Shown here one piece after another: positions 8,401-16,548 of a DNA stretch of 50,342 bases. Source of the DNA: SG8-41 sp964521405 (GTDB lineage: Bacteria; Pseudomonadota; Gammaproteobacteria; Burkholderiales; SG8-41); assembly GCA_964521405.1 (NCBI GenBank), contig CAZFRR010000310.1:1-50342 (forward strand), in the 5' to 3' direction. Under the pieces are notes generated by a model, which did no database searches, was not told the DNA's origin, and was given only the letters and a program-made list of their open reading frames with translations. Position numbers and translations under genes: made by a program. Every line of letters starts with the position of its first letter. Within the stretch, counting starts at the first letter, position 1.

Positions 8401-8566
8401 GGGGCGATTCCGTAATCAGGTGATGACCGCGGGCATGATAGCACCCGGTGCCGCGCCTGCCGCTTGGCAGCCTGTCGGACTTCATTGACTCCCGCTATCG
8501 TGCGGGCGGTTTTGAATAAGGAGTTTGTCGGCCTCAAGTCCGACAAACTCCTGGGCGGGACGCGAT
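8401..8566. other. Intergenic stretch with two hairpins upstream of the metX promoter
   Basis: No gene is seen. A perfect 13-bp inverted repeat, AGGAGTTTGTCGG (8519-8531) against CCGACAAACTCCT (8540-8552), has an 8-bp loop. A smaller hairpin, CCCGC/GCGGG (8491-8506), is followed by CGGTTTT and looks like a plus-strand terminator. CCTGTCGGACTT at 8471-8482 echoes part of the 13-bp arm. These may insulate the metX transcript from upstream transcription. Confidence 0.6.
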
Positions 8567-8595
8567 TTGACAATCCCCGGCGGTGCGGGTAACGT
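8567..8595 (+). promoter_or_regulatory. Predicted sigma-70 promoter of metX
   Basis: A consensus -35 TTGACA (8567-8572) is followed after exactly 17 bp by TAACGT (8590-8595) as a weak -10. Transcription would begin near 8602, just before the riboswitch at 8611. Confidence 0.6.
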
Positions 8596-8610
8596 TCCTC
8601 CCGCTTTCAG

Positions 8611-8664
8611 TCGCGCCGATTTGAGTTTCAGCTTGCGGGCGCGTTACAAATCCGGCTAAAGAGA
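8611..8664 (+). promoter_or_regulatory. SAM-II riboswitch aptamer (SAM_alpha type)
   Basis: The segment follows the SAM-II pattern closely. P1 is CGCGCC (8612-8617) paired perfectly with GGCGCG (8638-8643), and conserved GATTT follows the 5' strand. After P1 comes TTACAAAT and then GGCTAAAGAG. AGC (8630-8632) can pair with GCT (8655-8657), and TTT (8626-8628) with AAA (8658-8660), giving the pseudoknot. It lies between a promoter and metX, the expected target. SAM binding should lower metX expression. SAM-II is best known from Alphaproteobacteria, usually controlling translation; here a terminator follows. Confidence 0.9.
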
Positions 8665-8684
8665 AAACCTCCCAGTTTTTTCCG

Positions 8685-8715
8685 ACCCGGTCAGCGCAAG
8701 CTCACCGGGTTTTTT
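8685..8715 (+). terminator. Intrinsic terminator in the metX leader
   Basis: ACCCGGT (8685-8691) pairs with ACCGGGT (8704-8710). A C/C mismatch and an AGC/GCT extension lead to a GCAA tetraloop, and six T follow (8710-8715). It stands between the SAM-II aptamer and the metX ATG, 17 bp before the start. It could be the expression platform of the riboswitch. CGGG of the aptamer (8636-8639) can pair with CCCG of the terminator (8686-8689), a possible but short antiterminator. Confidence 0.85.
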
Positions 8716-8731
8716 ATCGGCTGTCAGGCTT

Positions 8732-9880
8732 ATGAGCACTGGGACTACCGCGAAATCGGTCGGCGTCGTGACGCCGCAGACCGCGAGTTTTACCGGGCCG
8801 GTCCGCTTGAGAAGCGGGGCGGCGATGGGGGCGTACGAGCTCGTCTACGAAACCTACGGGAAGTTGAACGCGGCGGGCTCCAATGCGGTGCTGGTGTGCC
8901 ACGCGCTGAACGCAGCCCACCACGTCGCGGGCCACTACGCCGACGACCCCGCCAACGTCGGCTGGTGGGACAACATGGTCGGCCCGGGCAAGCCGGTGGA
9001 CACCGACCGTTTCTTTGTGGTCGGCTTGAACAACCTCGGCGGCTGTCACGGCTCGACCGGCCCGCAAAGCATCAACCCGGCGACCGGCAAGCCGTGGGGC
9101 GCGGATTTCCCGGTGGTGACGGTCGAGGACTGGGTCGCGACCCAGGCCCGGCTCGCCGACCATCTCGGCATCCGCCGCTTCGCGGCGGTCATGGGCGGCA
9201 GCCTCGGCGCGATGCAGGCGCTCGCCTGGACTTACCTCCATCCCGGGCGCGTGGGCCACGCGCTGGTGATCGCCTGCGCGCCCAACCTGTCGGCGCAGAA
9301 CATCGCCTTCAACGAGGTCGCGCGCCAGGCCATCATTGCCGACCCGGATTTTCACGGCGGGCACTATTACGAGCACAACACGCGCCCGACGCGGGGGCTG
9401 CGCGTGGCGCGCATGGTCGGGCACATCACGTACCTGTCGGACGACGACATGGCGAGCAAGTTCGGCCGGCAATTGAAAAACGGCATGCCCGGCTACTCCT
9501 TCGATTCCGAGTTCGAGATCGAGTCCTACCTGCGCCACCAGGGTGGCAAGTTCTCGGATTACTTCGACGCCAACACCTACCTTCGCATCACCAAGGCGCT
9601 CGATTACTTCGATCCCGCGCTCGAGCATGGCGGCAACCTTGCCAGGGCGCTGGCGCCCGCGCGGGCGAACTTCCTGGTGGTTTCGTTCACCACCGACTGG
9701 CGGTTCTCGCCGGCGCGCTCGCGCGAGATCGTGAAGGCGCTGCTCGACAACCGGCGCGACGTCACCTATGCCGAGATCAACGCGCCGCACGGGCACGATG
9801 CCTTCCTGCTGGAGGACGAGCGCTACCACCGGCTGGTGGCGGCCTACTTTGACCGCATCGAAAGGGAACTCGCCGCATGA
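8732..9880 (+). CDS. metX: Homoserine O-acyltransferase (MetX)
   Basis: 382 residues, alpha/beta-hydrolase fold. The nucleophile elbow GGSLGAMQAL gives catalytic Ser157. CHALNAAHH near the N-terminus and a C-terminal Asp and His (HGHDAFLL) complete the triad. It acylates homoserine, the first committed step of methionine synthesis. Proteobacterial MetX-fold enzymes may use acetyl- or succinyl-CoA, and this cannot be decided by eye, though the metW partner is typical of the succinyl-using group. It is led by a SAM-II riboswitch and a terminator, so SAM feedback control is expected. The start has only a weak AGG site. Confidence 0.95.
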   Translation: MSTGTTAKSVGVVTPQTASFTGPVRLRSGAAMGAYELVYETYGKLNAAGSNAVLVCHALNAAHHVAGHYADDPANVGWWDNMVGPGKPVDTDRFFVVGLNNLGGCHGSTGPQSINPATGKPWGADFPVVTVEDWVATQARLADHLGIRRFAAVMGGSLGAMQALAWTYLHPGRVGHALVIACAPNLSAQNIAFNEVARQAIIADPDFHGGHYYEHNTRPTRGLRVARMVGHITYLSDDDMASKFGRQLKNGMPGYSFDSEFEIESYLRHQGGKFSDYFDANTYLRITKALDYFDPALEHGGNLARALAPARANFLVVSFTTDWRFSPARSREIVKALLDNRRDVTYAEINAPHGHDAFLLEDERYHRLVAAYFDRIERELAA

Positions 9881-9975
9881 AACTTCCCGTAGCAATCATT
9901 CGCGGGGGGTGCGGGGGGGCCGGGAAGGCTCCGAGCGCGTTTACCGGAAGGGGCCCGGGGCCCCTGCTCAAATGA
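9877..9975 (+). CDS. Possible small coupled ORF bridging metX and metW (32 codons)
   Basis: An ATG overlaps the metX stop (ATGA at 9877-9880). The frame runs 32 codons to a TGA that overlaps the metW ATG (ATGA at 9972-9975). The peptide is Gly/Ala/Pro-rich with no recognisable domain. It could relay ribosomes from metX to metW across a GC hairpin (AGGGGCC/GGCCCCT, about 9951-9967) just before metW. It could equally be a chance frame, and nothing shows that the peptide is used. Confidence 0.3.
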   Translation: MKLPVAIIRGGCGGAGKAPSAFTGRGPGPLLK

Positions 9976-10574
9976 CCACGAACGGCAACGGCTTCAAGCG
10001 CGCCGATTTCGACGCCATCGCCGAGTGGATACGGCCCGGCTCACAGGTGCTCGACCTGGGTTGCGGCGACGGCGTGCTGCTCAAGTACCTCCGGGGGGCG
10101 CGCGGCGTCTCGGGCTACGGCGTGGAGATCGACGACGCCAACGTGCTCGCCTGCGTGACCAACGGCGTCAACGTGATCCAGGGCGACCTCGAGCGCGGGC
10201 TGTCCGAGTTCGAGGATCGCTCCTTTGACTTCGTGATCCTGTCGCTGACATTGCAGGCGGTGAGGCACAGCGAGCGCCTCATCAAGGACATGCTGCGCGT
10301 CGGGCGCGAGGGCATCGTCACCTTCCCCAACTTCGGCTACTGGAGAAACCGCCTGCAGGTGCTCGGCGGCCGCATGCCGGTGTCGGACAACCTGCCTTAC
10401 GAATGGCACGACACGCCGAACGTCCATCTGTGCACGCTCGATGACTTCGAGCGCTTCTGCGCGGGCCACGGCGTGAAGATCCTGGAGCGCAAGGTGCTCA
10501 CCGGCAGGCGGGCAGTCAGCGTGCTGCCGAATCTGCTCGGCAGCCTCGCGGTCTACCGTTTTCAAAGAGCGTGA
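9972..10574 (+). CDS. metW: Methionine biosynthesis protein MetW
   Basis: 200 residues, the usual MetW size, with a class I SAM-methyltransferase fold. Motif I is VLDLGCGDGVLL, followed by GYGVEIDD. The C-terminal part (FPNFGYWRNR, LPYEWHDTPN) is characteristic of MetW. The start chosen is the ATG at 9972, where similarity to the family begins. MetW partners MetX in homoserine acylation in several Proteobacteria, and the pair here is transcribed together. Intervals of about 90 bp between the two genes are unusual for this pair and are taken up by a GC-rich hairpin. Confidence 0.93.
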   Translation: MTTNGNGFKRADFDAIAEWIRPGSQVLDLGCGDGVLLKYLRGARGVSGYGVEIDDANVLACVTNGVNVIQGDLERGLSEFEDRSFDFVILSLTLQAVRHSERLIKDMLRVGREGIVTFPNFGYWRNRLQVLGGRMPVSDNLPYEWHDTPNVHLCTLDDFERFCAGHGVKILERKVLTGRRAVSVLPNLLGSLAVYRFQRA

Positions 10575-10593
10575 CTAAGAGCGCCTTTAGCGG

Positions 10594-12525
10594 CTAAAAA
10601 ACACCCGCGAACGCCCTCGCCACGTACTCAGCCCCGCGCGTGCTCAGGTGGCTCGAGTCAATGTACAGCCATTGGCCGTCCTGTACTGTCAGGCAGGTCT
10701 TTCCCGGGCACAGAATGCGGGCGATATCCACCACTCGCATCGAATGGCGTTGCGAGATTTCCGTCATGATATCCGTCACTTTTTTCTGGCGTGCCCGGTA
10801 GTCATCGAGTGACGGCGGCGCTGGCGGCTGTCGATCGTAAGCCTGGCTGCGCGCGAGCACGGACGGCACATCCCAGCCGATTTCAGGGGCCTGGGTGACG
10901 AACACCACATTCAAGTTCCGCTCCGCAAGGAATCGAAGAGTCCGTTCCATCCCGGCGTAAAATGCCCTGGCATTGCCGTCAACGCCGTTGCGGGAAATCA
11001 GTACCGGGGCGCCGGTTGTTTCCCTGAAGCGCGAGCCTTCCGCGTACAGCGCCCACCCGCCGGCAAGGACGACCGTTCGCACGTCCGGGTATCGCTCCAA
11101 TAGCTTTGCGACCGCCTCGTTGAACTCGCGGCATGGCAGATCGCGGCGATCGTGACGCTCGACGCCGAGTAACGGGAGGCAGCCGGCCCGCCCGGCAAGG
11201 ATGCCGGTGCGCCCGGCTCTTGTCGCTGCGCGCTCGATCGCCGGCGCCAGCGCGCCCGCATGCGAATCGCCCCACAGGATGAAGGTCGGCGCGGCGCCGC
11301 TTTTCGCACCCAACACACACGCTTCCCCGCCGGCAATCCGCGAAGGCTCTCGATTCATGCAATGCTGGTACATGAGCACCCGCGGCTGGTCCGCGCCCTT
11401 CTGCGGAAACCGGGAGGGCAGGCCCCCGGAGTAATGTCCGGCCAGTCCGATGGCGATGAATGCCGCCGTTAAGGCGCCCGCTGTCCTGAACAGTGTCACT
11501 CGGGAAAGCAGCCCGTTTTTGCCCCGAAACGGGCGCTCGACGTAGCGCCAGGAAGCGGTTGCGGCAACGAACGAGGCCGCCAGCACCAGCAATTGTTCCG
11601 TCAGGTTCAGATCCTGGTTCGCGAAATACTTCGCGAACACGACCAGCGGCCAGTGCCACAGGTATAACGAATAGGAAATCAGCCCGACGAATTGCACCGG
11701 CCGGAGCGCGAGTATCCGGGCTATGCGTGATTCCCCGTCCCGGCCGGTATGGATCAGGAGCGCGGTACCGATGCAGGGGAGCAGGGCGTGGACCCCGGAT
11801 AACGCGGTTTCCTCGGTGTAGGTGAACACGGCGTAGCCGACAAAAAACATGCCGAGCATCGAGAGGCCGTTGCGCAATGCCGGGGAGGCAACCGGCGGTA
11901 TCGCATTCATCGCCAGCAAAGCACCGAGCAACAGCTCCCAGGCCCGGAAGAAAGGGAGGTAAAACGCGGCTGCCGGGTCGCTGGCGACAACGGTTGCGCT
12001 CGCGGCAATCGACAGGGCCGCCAACGCCAGTATCAAACCTTGCGCATGCCGGGGAAGATACCGCAGGGTAAGCAGGAGAAAAGCCGGGAACAGGATATAG
12101 AACTGCTCCTCCACCGACAGAGTCCAGGCGTGCAGCAACAGCTTGCTGTCCGCCGAACTGTCGAAGTAATCCGTGGTTGCCCAGAACAGGAAATTCGCCG
12201 CGAACAGCGCCGTGGCGGCAATGCTGAGCGAAAAAAACCGGAGATCGATCGGCAGCAGCAGAGTGGCCAGGATCAGGCAAGCAGCGACGACGGCGAACAA
12301 CGCCGGGAACAGCCTCCGGATGCGCCGCTCGTAAAAAGCCGCGAACGAAAACCCGCCGGCGCGCATCTGGGGGTGGATCAGGGAAGTGATCAGAAACCCC
12401 GAGATCACGAAAAAAACATCCACGCCTACGAACCCGCCGGCAAACAAAGGGAAGCCGAGGTGGAACAGCACCACCGGGAGGATTGCCAGCCCCCGCAAGC
12501 CGTCTATGTCCGGCCGGTATTGCAC
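10594..12525 (-). CDS. Membrane acyltransferase (OafA/YrhL family) with C-terminal SGNH domain
   Basis: 643 residues from a GTG start. The N-terminal 350 residues hold about ten membrane helices with the acyltransferase-3 signature (YRPDIDGLRGLAILPVVLFH at the start, then GGFVGVDVFFVISGF). A periplasmic SGNH hydrolase-like domain follows, with the block I motif LWGDSHAGAL near residue 415 and a C-terminal DSSHLS that supplies Asp and His. Members O-acetylate O-antigen, peptidoglycan or other surface glycans. The target here cannot be inferred from the neighbours. It is convergent with metW, with only 19 bp between the stops. Confidence 0.92.
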   Translation of the reverse strand: MQYRPDIDGLRGLAILPVVLFHLGFPLFAGGFVGVDVFFVISGFLITSLIHPQMRAGGFSFAAFYERRIRRLFPALFAVVAACLILATLLLPIDLRFFSLSIAATALFAANFLFWATTDYFDSSADSKLLLHAWTLSVEEQFYILFPAFLLLTLRYLPRHAQGLILALAALSIAASATVVASDPAAAFYLPFFRAWELLLGALLAMNAIPPVASPALRNGLSMLGMFFVGYAVFTYTEETALSGVHALLPCIGTALLIHTGRDGESRIARILALRPVQFVGLISYSLYLWHWPLVVFAKYFANQDLNLTEQLLVLAASFVAATASWRYVERPFRGKNGLLSRVTLFRTAGALTAAFIAIGLAGHYSGGLPSRFPQKGADQPRVLMYQHCMNREPSRIAGGEACVLGAKSGAAPTFILWGDSHAGALAPAIERAATRAGRTGILAGRAGCLPLLGVERHDRRDLPCREFNEAVAKLLERYPDVRTVVLAGGWALYAEGSRFRETTGAPVLISRNGVDGNARAFYAGMERTLRFLAERNLNVVFVTQAPEIGWDVPSVLARSQAYDRQPPAPPSLDDYRARQKKVTDIMTEISQRHSMRVVDIARILCPGKTCLTVQDGQWLYIDSSHLSTRGAEYVARAFAGVF

Positions 12526-12575
12526 GCTATCGAAAAGATGAAGTTCGCACGGTCAATGAGTTGCGTACAGCGTAG

Positions 12576-12669
12576 CGGTATCTTCCTGGCGGTCCTGGCG
12601 TCCCCGGATCGAGTCCGGGGCAGGCTTGGCGGTTAAATCCTGATTTGTCGTTCTGGACTTTCCTGGCGG
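12576..12669. repeat. TGGCGGTT-type short repeats
   Basis: Several copies of TTCCTGGCGG, TCCTGGCGTC and CTTGGCGGTTAAAT, loosely spaced, fill the gap between the acyltransferase start and the FAH-family gene stop. They resemble tracts at 13604, 39345, 40948 and 41835. Confidence 0.5.
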
Positions 12670-13566
12670 TTATTTCCCTATCCAGTTCCGCAGCAACCCC
12701 ACCCCGTAAACCTCCGTCTCCAGCACGTCGCCCGCCTTCATGAACTCCGGCGGCGTGCGCGCGTGACCGACTCCCGCCGGCGTGCCGGTGGAGATGATGT
12801 CGCCCGCCTCGAGCGTGAGACCGTAGGAGAGCTCGGCGATGATCCGGGGAATCTTGAAATACATGTAGCTCGTGTTCGAGTCCTGCTTGGTATCGCCGTT
12901 GACGCGGGAGGTAATGCGCAGGTTATGGGGTTCGGGCACCTCGTCTGCGGTGACGATCCACGGCCCCATCGGGCAGGTGCCGTCCACGCTTTTCCCCTTG
13001 AACCACTGGCCCCCGTGGCGGCGCTGCTGGTAGCGCACCGAGACATCGTTCACGACGGTGTAGCCGAACACGTGCTTCATCGCATCGGCCTCGGCGATGT
13101 TCCTGCCGCCGCGCCCGATGATCACCCCCAGTTCGGCCTCCCAGTCGAGCGTCTGGTTCACCTCCGCATCGAACGGAACGTGATCGTAGGGGCCGATCAC
13201 CGTCGTCGGCACCTTGGAGAAAAAGGCGGGGTGCGCCGGCAGCTCCTGGGTGTGCTTCAACGCTTTCTTGCCCTCCTCGAAGTGCTCGACGTAGTTCCAG
13301 CCGACGCAGAACACGTTCTTGCGCGGGCGCGGGATCGGCGCAAGGAGTTTCACCTGGCCGAACGGCAGCGCCTTCTTCGATTTCGCCGCAACCTTGCGCA
13401 GCCAGGCACGGCCCCTGGCGCCCGCGGCGATCAGCGAAACCATGTCGTACGGATCAAACGGCGGCCTGGCCCCGGCCTGCGTCAGGTCCAGCAATTGATT
13501 GCCGCCGTGCATCAGCCCCACGCGCGGCGCGGCGCCTTTCTTCGGCACGAATGTCAAGAGTCGCAC
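12670..13566 (-). CDS. Fumarylacetoacetate hydrolase (FAH) family protein
   Basis: 298 residues starting at the GTG at 13564-13566, which is preceded by a perfect AAGGAGG at good spacing. A TTG nine codons upstream is less likely. The FAH fold is clear from DWEAELGVIIGRGGRNI with acidic metal ligands, from VFGYTVVNDVSVR, and from the C-terminal GDIISTGTPAGVGHA. Relatives hydrolyse or decarboxylate acylpyruvates and aromatic ring-cleavage products using Mg or Mn. The substrate is not predictable here. A permease of the AmpG type lies upstream on the same strand across a 150-bp repeat-containing gap. Confidence 0.88.
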   Translation of the reverse strand: MRLLTFVPKKGAAPRVGLMHGGNQLLDLTQAGARPPFDPYDMVSLIAAGARGRAWLRKVAAKSKKALPFGQVKLLAPIPRPRKNVFCVGWNYVEHFEEGKKALKHTQELPAHPAFFSKVPTTVIGPYDHVPFDAEVNQTLDWEAELGVIIGRGGRNIAEADAMKHVFGYTVVNDVSVRYQQRRHGGQWFKGKSVDGTCPMGPWIVTADEVPEPHNLRITSRVNGDTKQDSNTSYMYFKIPRIIAELSYGLTLEAGDIISTGTPAGVGHARTPPEFMKAGDVLETEVYGVGLLRNWIGK

Positions 13567-13603
13567 ATCATCCTCCTTGTCCTGTTGCTTCAATCATTAG
13601 ATT

Positions 13604-13674
13604 GCCTGGCGTCTTGGCGTCTTGGCGGTTCAATTATTGATTTTGCTTTTCCTGGCGCCTTGGCGGTTAGTTTC
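13604..13674. repeat. GGCGTCTT tandem tract
   Basis: GGCGTCTT is repeated with an 8-bp spacing, then CTTGGCGGTTCAA and CCTTGGCGGTTAG follow. It belongs to the CTTGGCGGCTAA family of short intergenic repeats in this window. Confidence 0.6.
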
Positions 13675-13725
13675 GCCGGCCAGCATCTTGCGCGCGTGCC
13701 GCCGGTGTGCAGGAAAGCGGAGCAG

Positions 13726-15042
13726 TCATGCTTTCTCCTTGCCGGCCGAGCCGATCGAAAGATCGGCAAGCCCCGAGCGGATCATGAACCAGAAGAGAAT
13801 CACGCCGGGCAGCGCGATCAGCGTGGTCAGCAGGTAGAAGTTTACGTATCCGATTGCGTCGATCAGCGCGCCCACGGTCGTTCCGGTGAGGAACCGGCCG
13901 GCGATGCTGGCCAGGGCGGAGAGCAGCGCATACTGCGTCGCGGTGAAGCGCAGGTTGCACAGCGCGGACAGGTAGGCGACCACGGTCACGCCGCCGATGC
14001 CGCTGGCGAAATTCTCGAAACCGACCGCCGCGGCCATGCCGATATTGGTATGGCCGGCCGCCGCCAGCGCGGCGAAGCTCAGGTTCGACACCGCCATCAG
14101 GATCAGGCTCGCCAGGACGGCGCGCTTCATTCCCAGCCGCTCGTAGAGGATGCCGCCGAGGAAAATGCCGGCCAGCAGGGTTACGAAGCCGATCCCGACG
14201 TCGTAGAACGCCACCTCGTCGTTGGTGAAGCCGAGGTCCTGGAACAACAGGCGCAGCGTGAGGTTGGCGAGGGTGTCGCCTATCTTATGTATGAGCACGA
14301 ACAGGAGCACGACGATCGCCCCCTGGCGCCTGAGGAATTCGGTGAGCGGGCTGAAATAGGCGACGATGGCCTCGAGGACGCTGCGCGGCCTGGCGGGCTC
14401 GCGGTGCCGGGCCGGCTCGCCCATCAGCGCGCCGACCAGCATCGCCGGCAGCGCGAAGGCGGCGCAGGCCAGATAGGCCGCGGTCCAGCCCACCCGGGCC
14501 GCGAGGACCAGGGCGAGGGCGCCGGCCGCCGCCGCGCCGATCCGCCAGCCGTACTGCGACATGCCGGAGCCGACCCCGAGCTGGCGCGGCTCGAGCAGCT
14601 CGATGCGATAGGCGTCGATGATGATATCGAACGTCGCGCCGGCGACGCCCATGGCGATCGCGGCAATCGCGACGATAAAGAGAGAGTCGCCCGGGTCGGC
14701 GAAGCCGAGAAATACCACGGCCGCCATCACCAGCACGCCGACCAGCCATAGCCAGCTGCGCCGCTGCCCGAACCTGCCGATCACCGGCAGCCGGACGTTG
14801 TCGACGATCGGCGCCCACAGGAACTTGACGTTGTAGGCCAGGAAGGTGAGCGCAAATGCGGTCACCGCGCTCTTGGTGACGCCGTGCTGGGCGAGGCGCG
14901 TGGTGAGCGTCGCGCCGATCATCGCGAAGGTGAATCCGGAGGAGATGCCAAGAAACAGGGCGGCGAGCGGCGCCGGCTCGAGATACGGCCTGAGTCCCTC
15001 CGGCAGCCGGTTGCTGAAATTACTAAGCCGGCGGGTAGTCAT
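13726..15042 (-). CDS. ampG: MFS permease, AmpG-like (muropeptide transporter family)
   Basis: 438 residues with about 12 membrane helices. The sequence matches the AmpG/PAT branch of the major facilitator superfamily: GISSGFTFAMIGATL early, FLWAPIVD, then ATFDIIIDAYRIELL, and GFTNDEVAFYDVGIGF after the central loop. AmpG imports anhydro-muropeptides from the periplasm for cell-wall recycling. Assignment to muropeptides rather than another solute rests on family likeness only. The start overlaps the 3' end of the exonuclease gene by 20 bp, so the two are co-transcribed. Confidence 0.85.
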   Translation of the reverse strand: MTTRRLSNFSNRLPEGLRPYLEPAPLAALFLGISSGFTFAMIGATLTTRLAQHGVTKSAVTAFALTFLAYNVKFLWAPIVDNVRLPVIGRFGQRRSWLWLVGVLVMAAVVFLGFADPGDSLFIVAIAAIAMGVAGATFDIIIDAYRIELLEPRQLGVGSGMSQYGWRIGAAAAGALALVLAARVGWTAAYLACAAFALPAMLVGALMGEPARHREPARPRSVLEAIVAYFSPLTEFLRRQGAIVVLLFVLIHKIGDTLANLTLRLLFQDLGFTNDEVAFYDVGIGFVTLLAGIFLGGILYERLGMKRAVLASLILMAVSNLSFAALAAAGHTNIGMAAAVGFENFASGIGGVTVVAYLSALCNLRFTATQYALLSALASIAGRFLTGTTVGALIDAIGYVNFYLLTTLIALPGVILFWFMIRSGLADLSIGSAGKEKA

Positions 15043-15799
15043 AATCGATGATGAGCGGCGCGTGATCGGAGAACCTCCGGCTCTTGTAGATCCTGGCGCG
15101 CCGCGCGGTGGCGGCGAATTTCGGCGTGGCGATGTGGTAATCGATGCGCCAGCCCACGTTCTTCGCCCACGACTGCCCGCGGTTCGACCACCAGGTGTAC
15201 TGCTCGGGACGGGGATCGACGCGGCGGAACACGTCCACCCAGCCGAGCTCGTCGAACACCCGCGTCAGCCATTCGCGCTCCTGCGGCAGGAACCCCGAAT
15301 TCTTCTGGTTGGAGCGCCAGTTCCTGAGGTCGATCTCCCGGTGGGCGATGTTCCAGTCGCCGCACAATAAGATCTCGCGGCCCTCGCCCGCCAGTTGCTT
15401 CAGGTGGGGAAAGAAATGTTTCATGAACCTGAACTTGGCCGCCTGCCGGTGCGGGCCGCCGGATCCCGACGGCAGGTAGACGGAAATGACGGAGAGCGGC
15501 CCGAAATCCGCCCGCAGATAGCGCCCCTCGGCATCGGCCTCGCGGTTTCCCACGCCTTCCACCACCCGGTCCGGCTCGCGCCGGCAATAGAGCCCGACCC
15601 CACTGTAACCCTTCTTCTGCGCGTGATGAAAATAACCGCGGAAGCCGCCCGGCGCGCGCAGGCGCTCGTCCAGGTCGGCCGCCTGCGCCTTCAGTTCCTG
15701 CACGCACACCACGTCCGCCCGGGTGCGCGCGAGCCACGGCAGGAAGTCCTTGCGCGCGGCGGAACGGATGCCGTTGAGATTCAACGTTATAATTCTCAT
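15023..15799 (-). CDS. xth: Exodeoxyribonuclease III (AP endonuclease)
   Basis: 258 residues, full length for the ExoIII/EEP family. Catalytic and metal motifs are visible: LNLNGIRSA near the start, VQELKAQ (Glu), SVYLPSG, CGDWNIAH (Asp/Asn), WWSNRG and the C-terminal SDHAPLIIDY (Asp-His). It cuts DNA at abasic sites and degrades 3' ends during base-excision repair. It is the first gene of a two-gene unit with the AmpG-like permease and is divergent from pyrE, a common arrangement in Betaproteobacteria. Confidence 0.95.
   Translation of the reverse strand: MRIITLNLNGIRSAARKDFLPWLARTRADVVCVQELKAQAADLDERLRAPGGFRGYFHHAQKKGYSGVGLYCRREPDRVVEGVGNREADAEGRYLRADFGPLSVISVYLPSGSGGPHRQAAKFRFMKHFFPHLKQLAGEGREILLCGDWNIAHREIDLRNWRSNQKNSGFLPQEREWLTRVFDELGWVDVFRRVDPRPEQYTWWSNRGQSWAKNVGWRIDYHIATPKFAATARRARIYKSRRFSDHAPLIIDYDYPPA
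15788..15793 (+). promoter_or_regulatory. Possible -10 box for pyrE
   Basis: A perfect TATAAT is present on the plus strand just inside the 5' end of the divergent exonuclease gene. No good -35 stands 17 bp upstream; TTGAGA at 15774 is too close. It would give a pyrE leader of about 95 bases. Confidence 0.3.
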
Positions 15800-15894
15800 G
15801 GGTTCCAGGCAACTGGATCGTGCAGTCGGCTCATTCGACCGGGCGCGCCCGGCGCGCGCCGGCCAATTCGCCGGTTCAGAATCGAGACTTACAC

Positions 15895-16548
15895 ATGGCG
15901 TCGGACTTCCGGCAAGAGTTCATCCGCTTCACGGTCGAGCAAAACGTGCTGCGCTTCGGCGAATTCAAGACCAAGGCGGGGCGCCTGTCGCCATATTTTT
16001 TCAATGCCGGCCTGTTCTACGACGGCGCAGCGCTAAAGCAGCTGGCCCAATTCTACGCGAAAGCCATACTCGAGGCGGGCGTCGGTTTCGACATGCTCTT
16101 CGGGCCGGCCTACAAGGGCATACCGCTGGTGGCGGCGGTCTCGATGGCGCTGGCCGACGCCGGGCGCAACACCCGCTACAGCTTCAACCGCAAGGAAACC
16201 AAGGACCATGGCGAAGGCGGGGCCGTGATCGGCGCGCCCTTATCGGGCAACGTCCTGATCGTGGACGACGTGATTTCCGCCGGCACTTCGGTGCGCGAGT
16301 CTGTCAACCTGATCCGGGCCTCAAACGCTATACCCTGCGGGGTGGCGATTGCGCTCGACCGCATGGAGCGCGGCAGCGGGACGCTGTCCGCGGTGCAGGA
16401 AGTGCGTGCGAGCTATAATATTCCGGTCATCAGCATCGCCACGCTGGATGATTTGATGCGGTATCTCGAGACCGATCCGCAGCTCTCGCGGCATCTCGCG
16501 GCGGTCGGCAGTTATCGTGAACTATACGGAGTAACAGCCCATGCGTGA
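15895..16548 (+). CDS. pyrE: Orotate phosphoribosyltransferase
   Basis: 217 residues from the ATG at 15895, where family similarity begins (RQEFIRFTVEQNVLRFGEF). The PRPP-binding motif is VLIVDDVISAGTS (around residue 120), and FGPAYKGIPL and YSFNRKETKDHGEGG are the active-site loop. It joins orotate to PRPP to make OMP in pyrimidine synthesis. The frame stays open upstream but without a likely start. The stop overlaps the start of the next gene by eight bases. Confidence 0.96.
   Translation: MASDFRQEFIRFTVEQNVLRFGEFKTKAGRLSPYFFNAGLFYDGAALKQLAQFYAKAILEAGVGFDMLFGPAYKGIPLVAAVSMALADAGRNTRYSFNRKETKDHGEGGAVIGAPLSGNVLIVDDVISAGTSVRESVNLIRASNAIPCGVAIALDRMERGSGTLSAVQEVRASYNIPVISIATLDDLMRYLETDPQLSRHLAAVGSYRELYGVTAHA

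Noticed and set aside
12763..14751. A 662-codon open frame opposite the FAH and AmpG-like genes
   Set aside because: Shadow of two well-supported minus-strand genes; composition is charged and of low complexity, without motifs.
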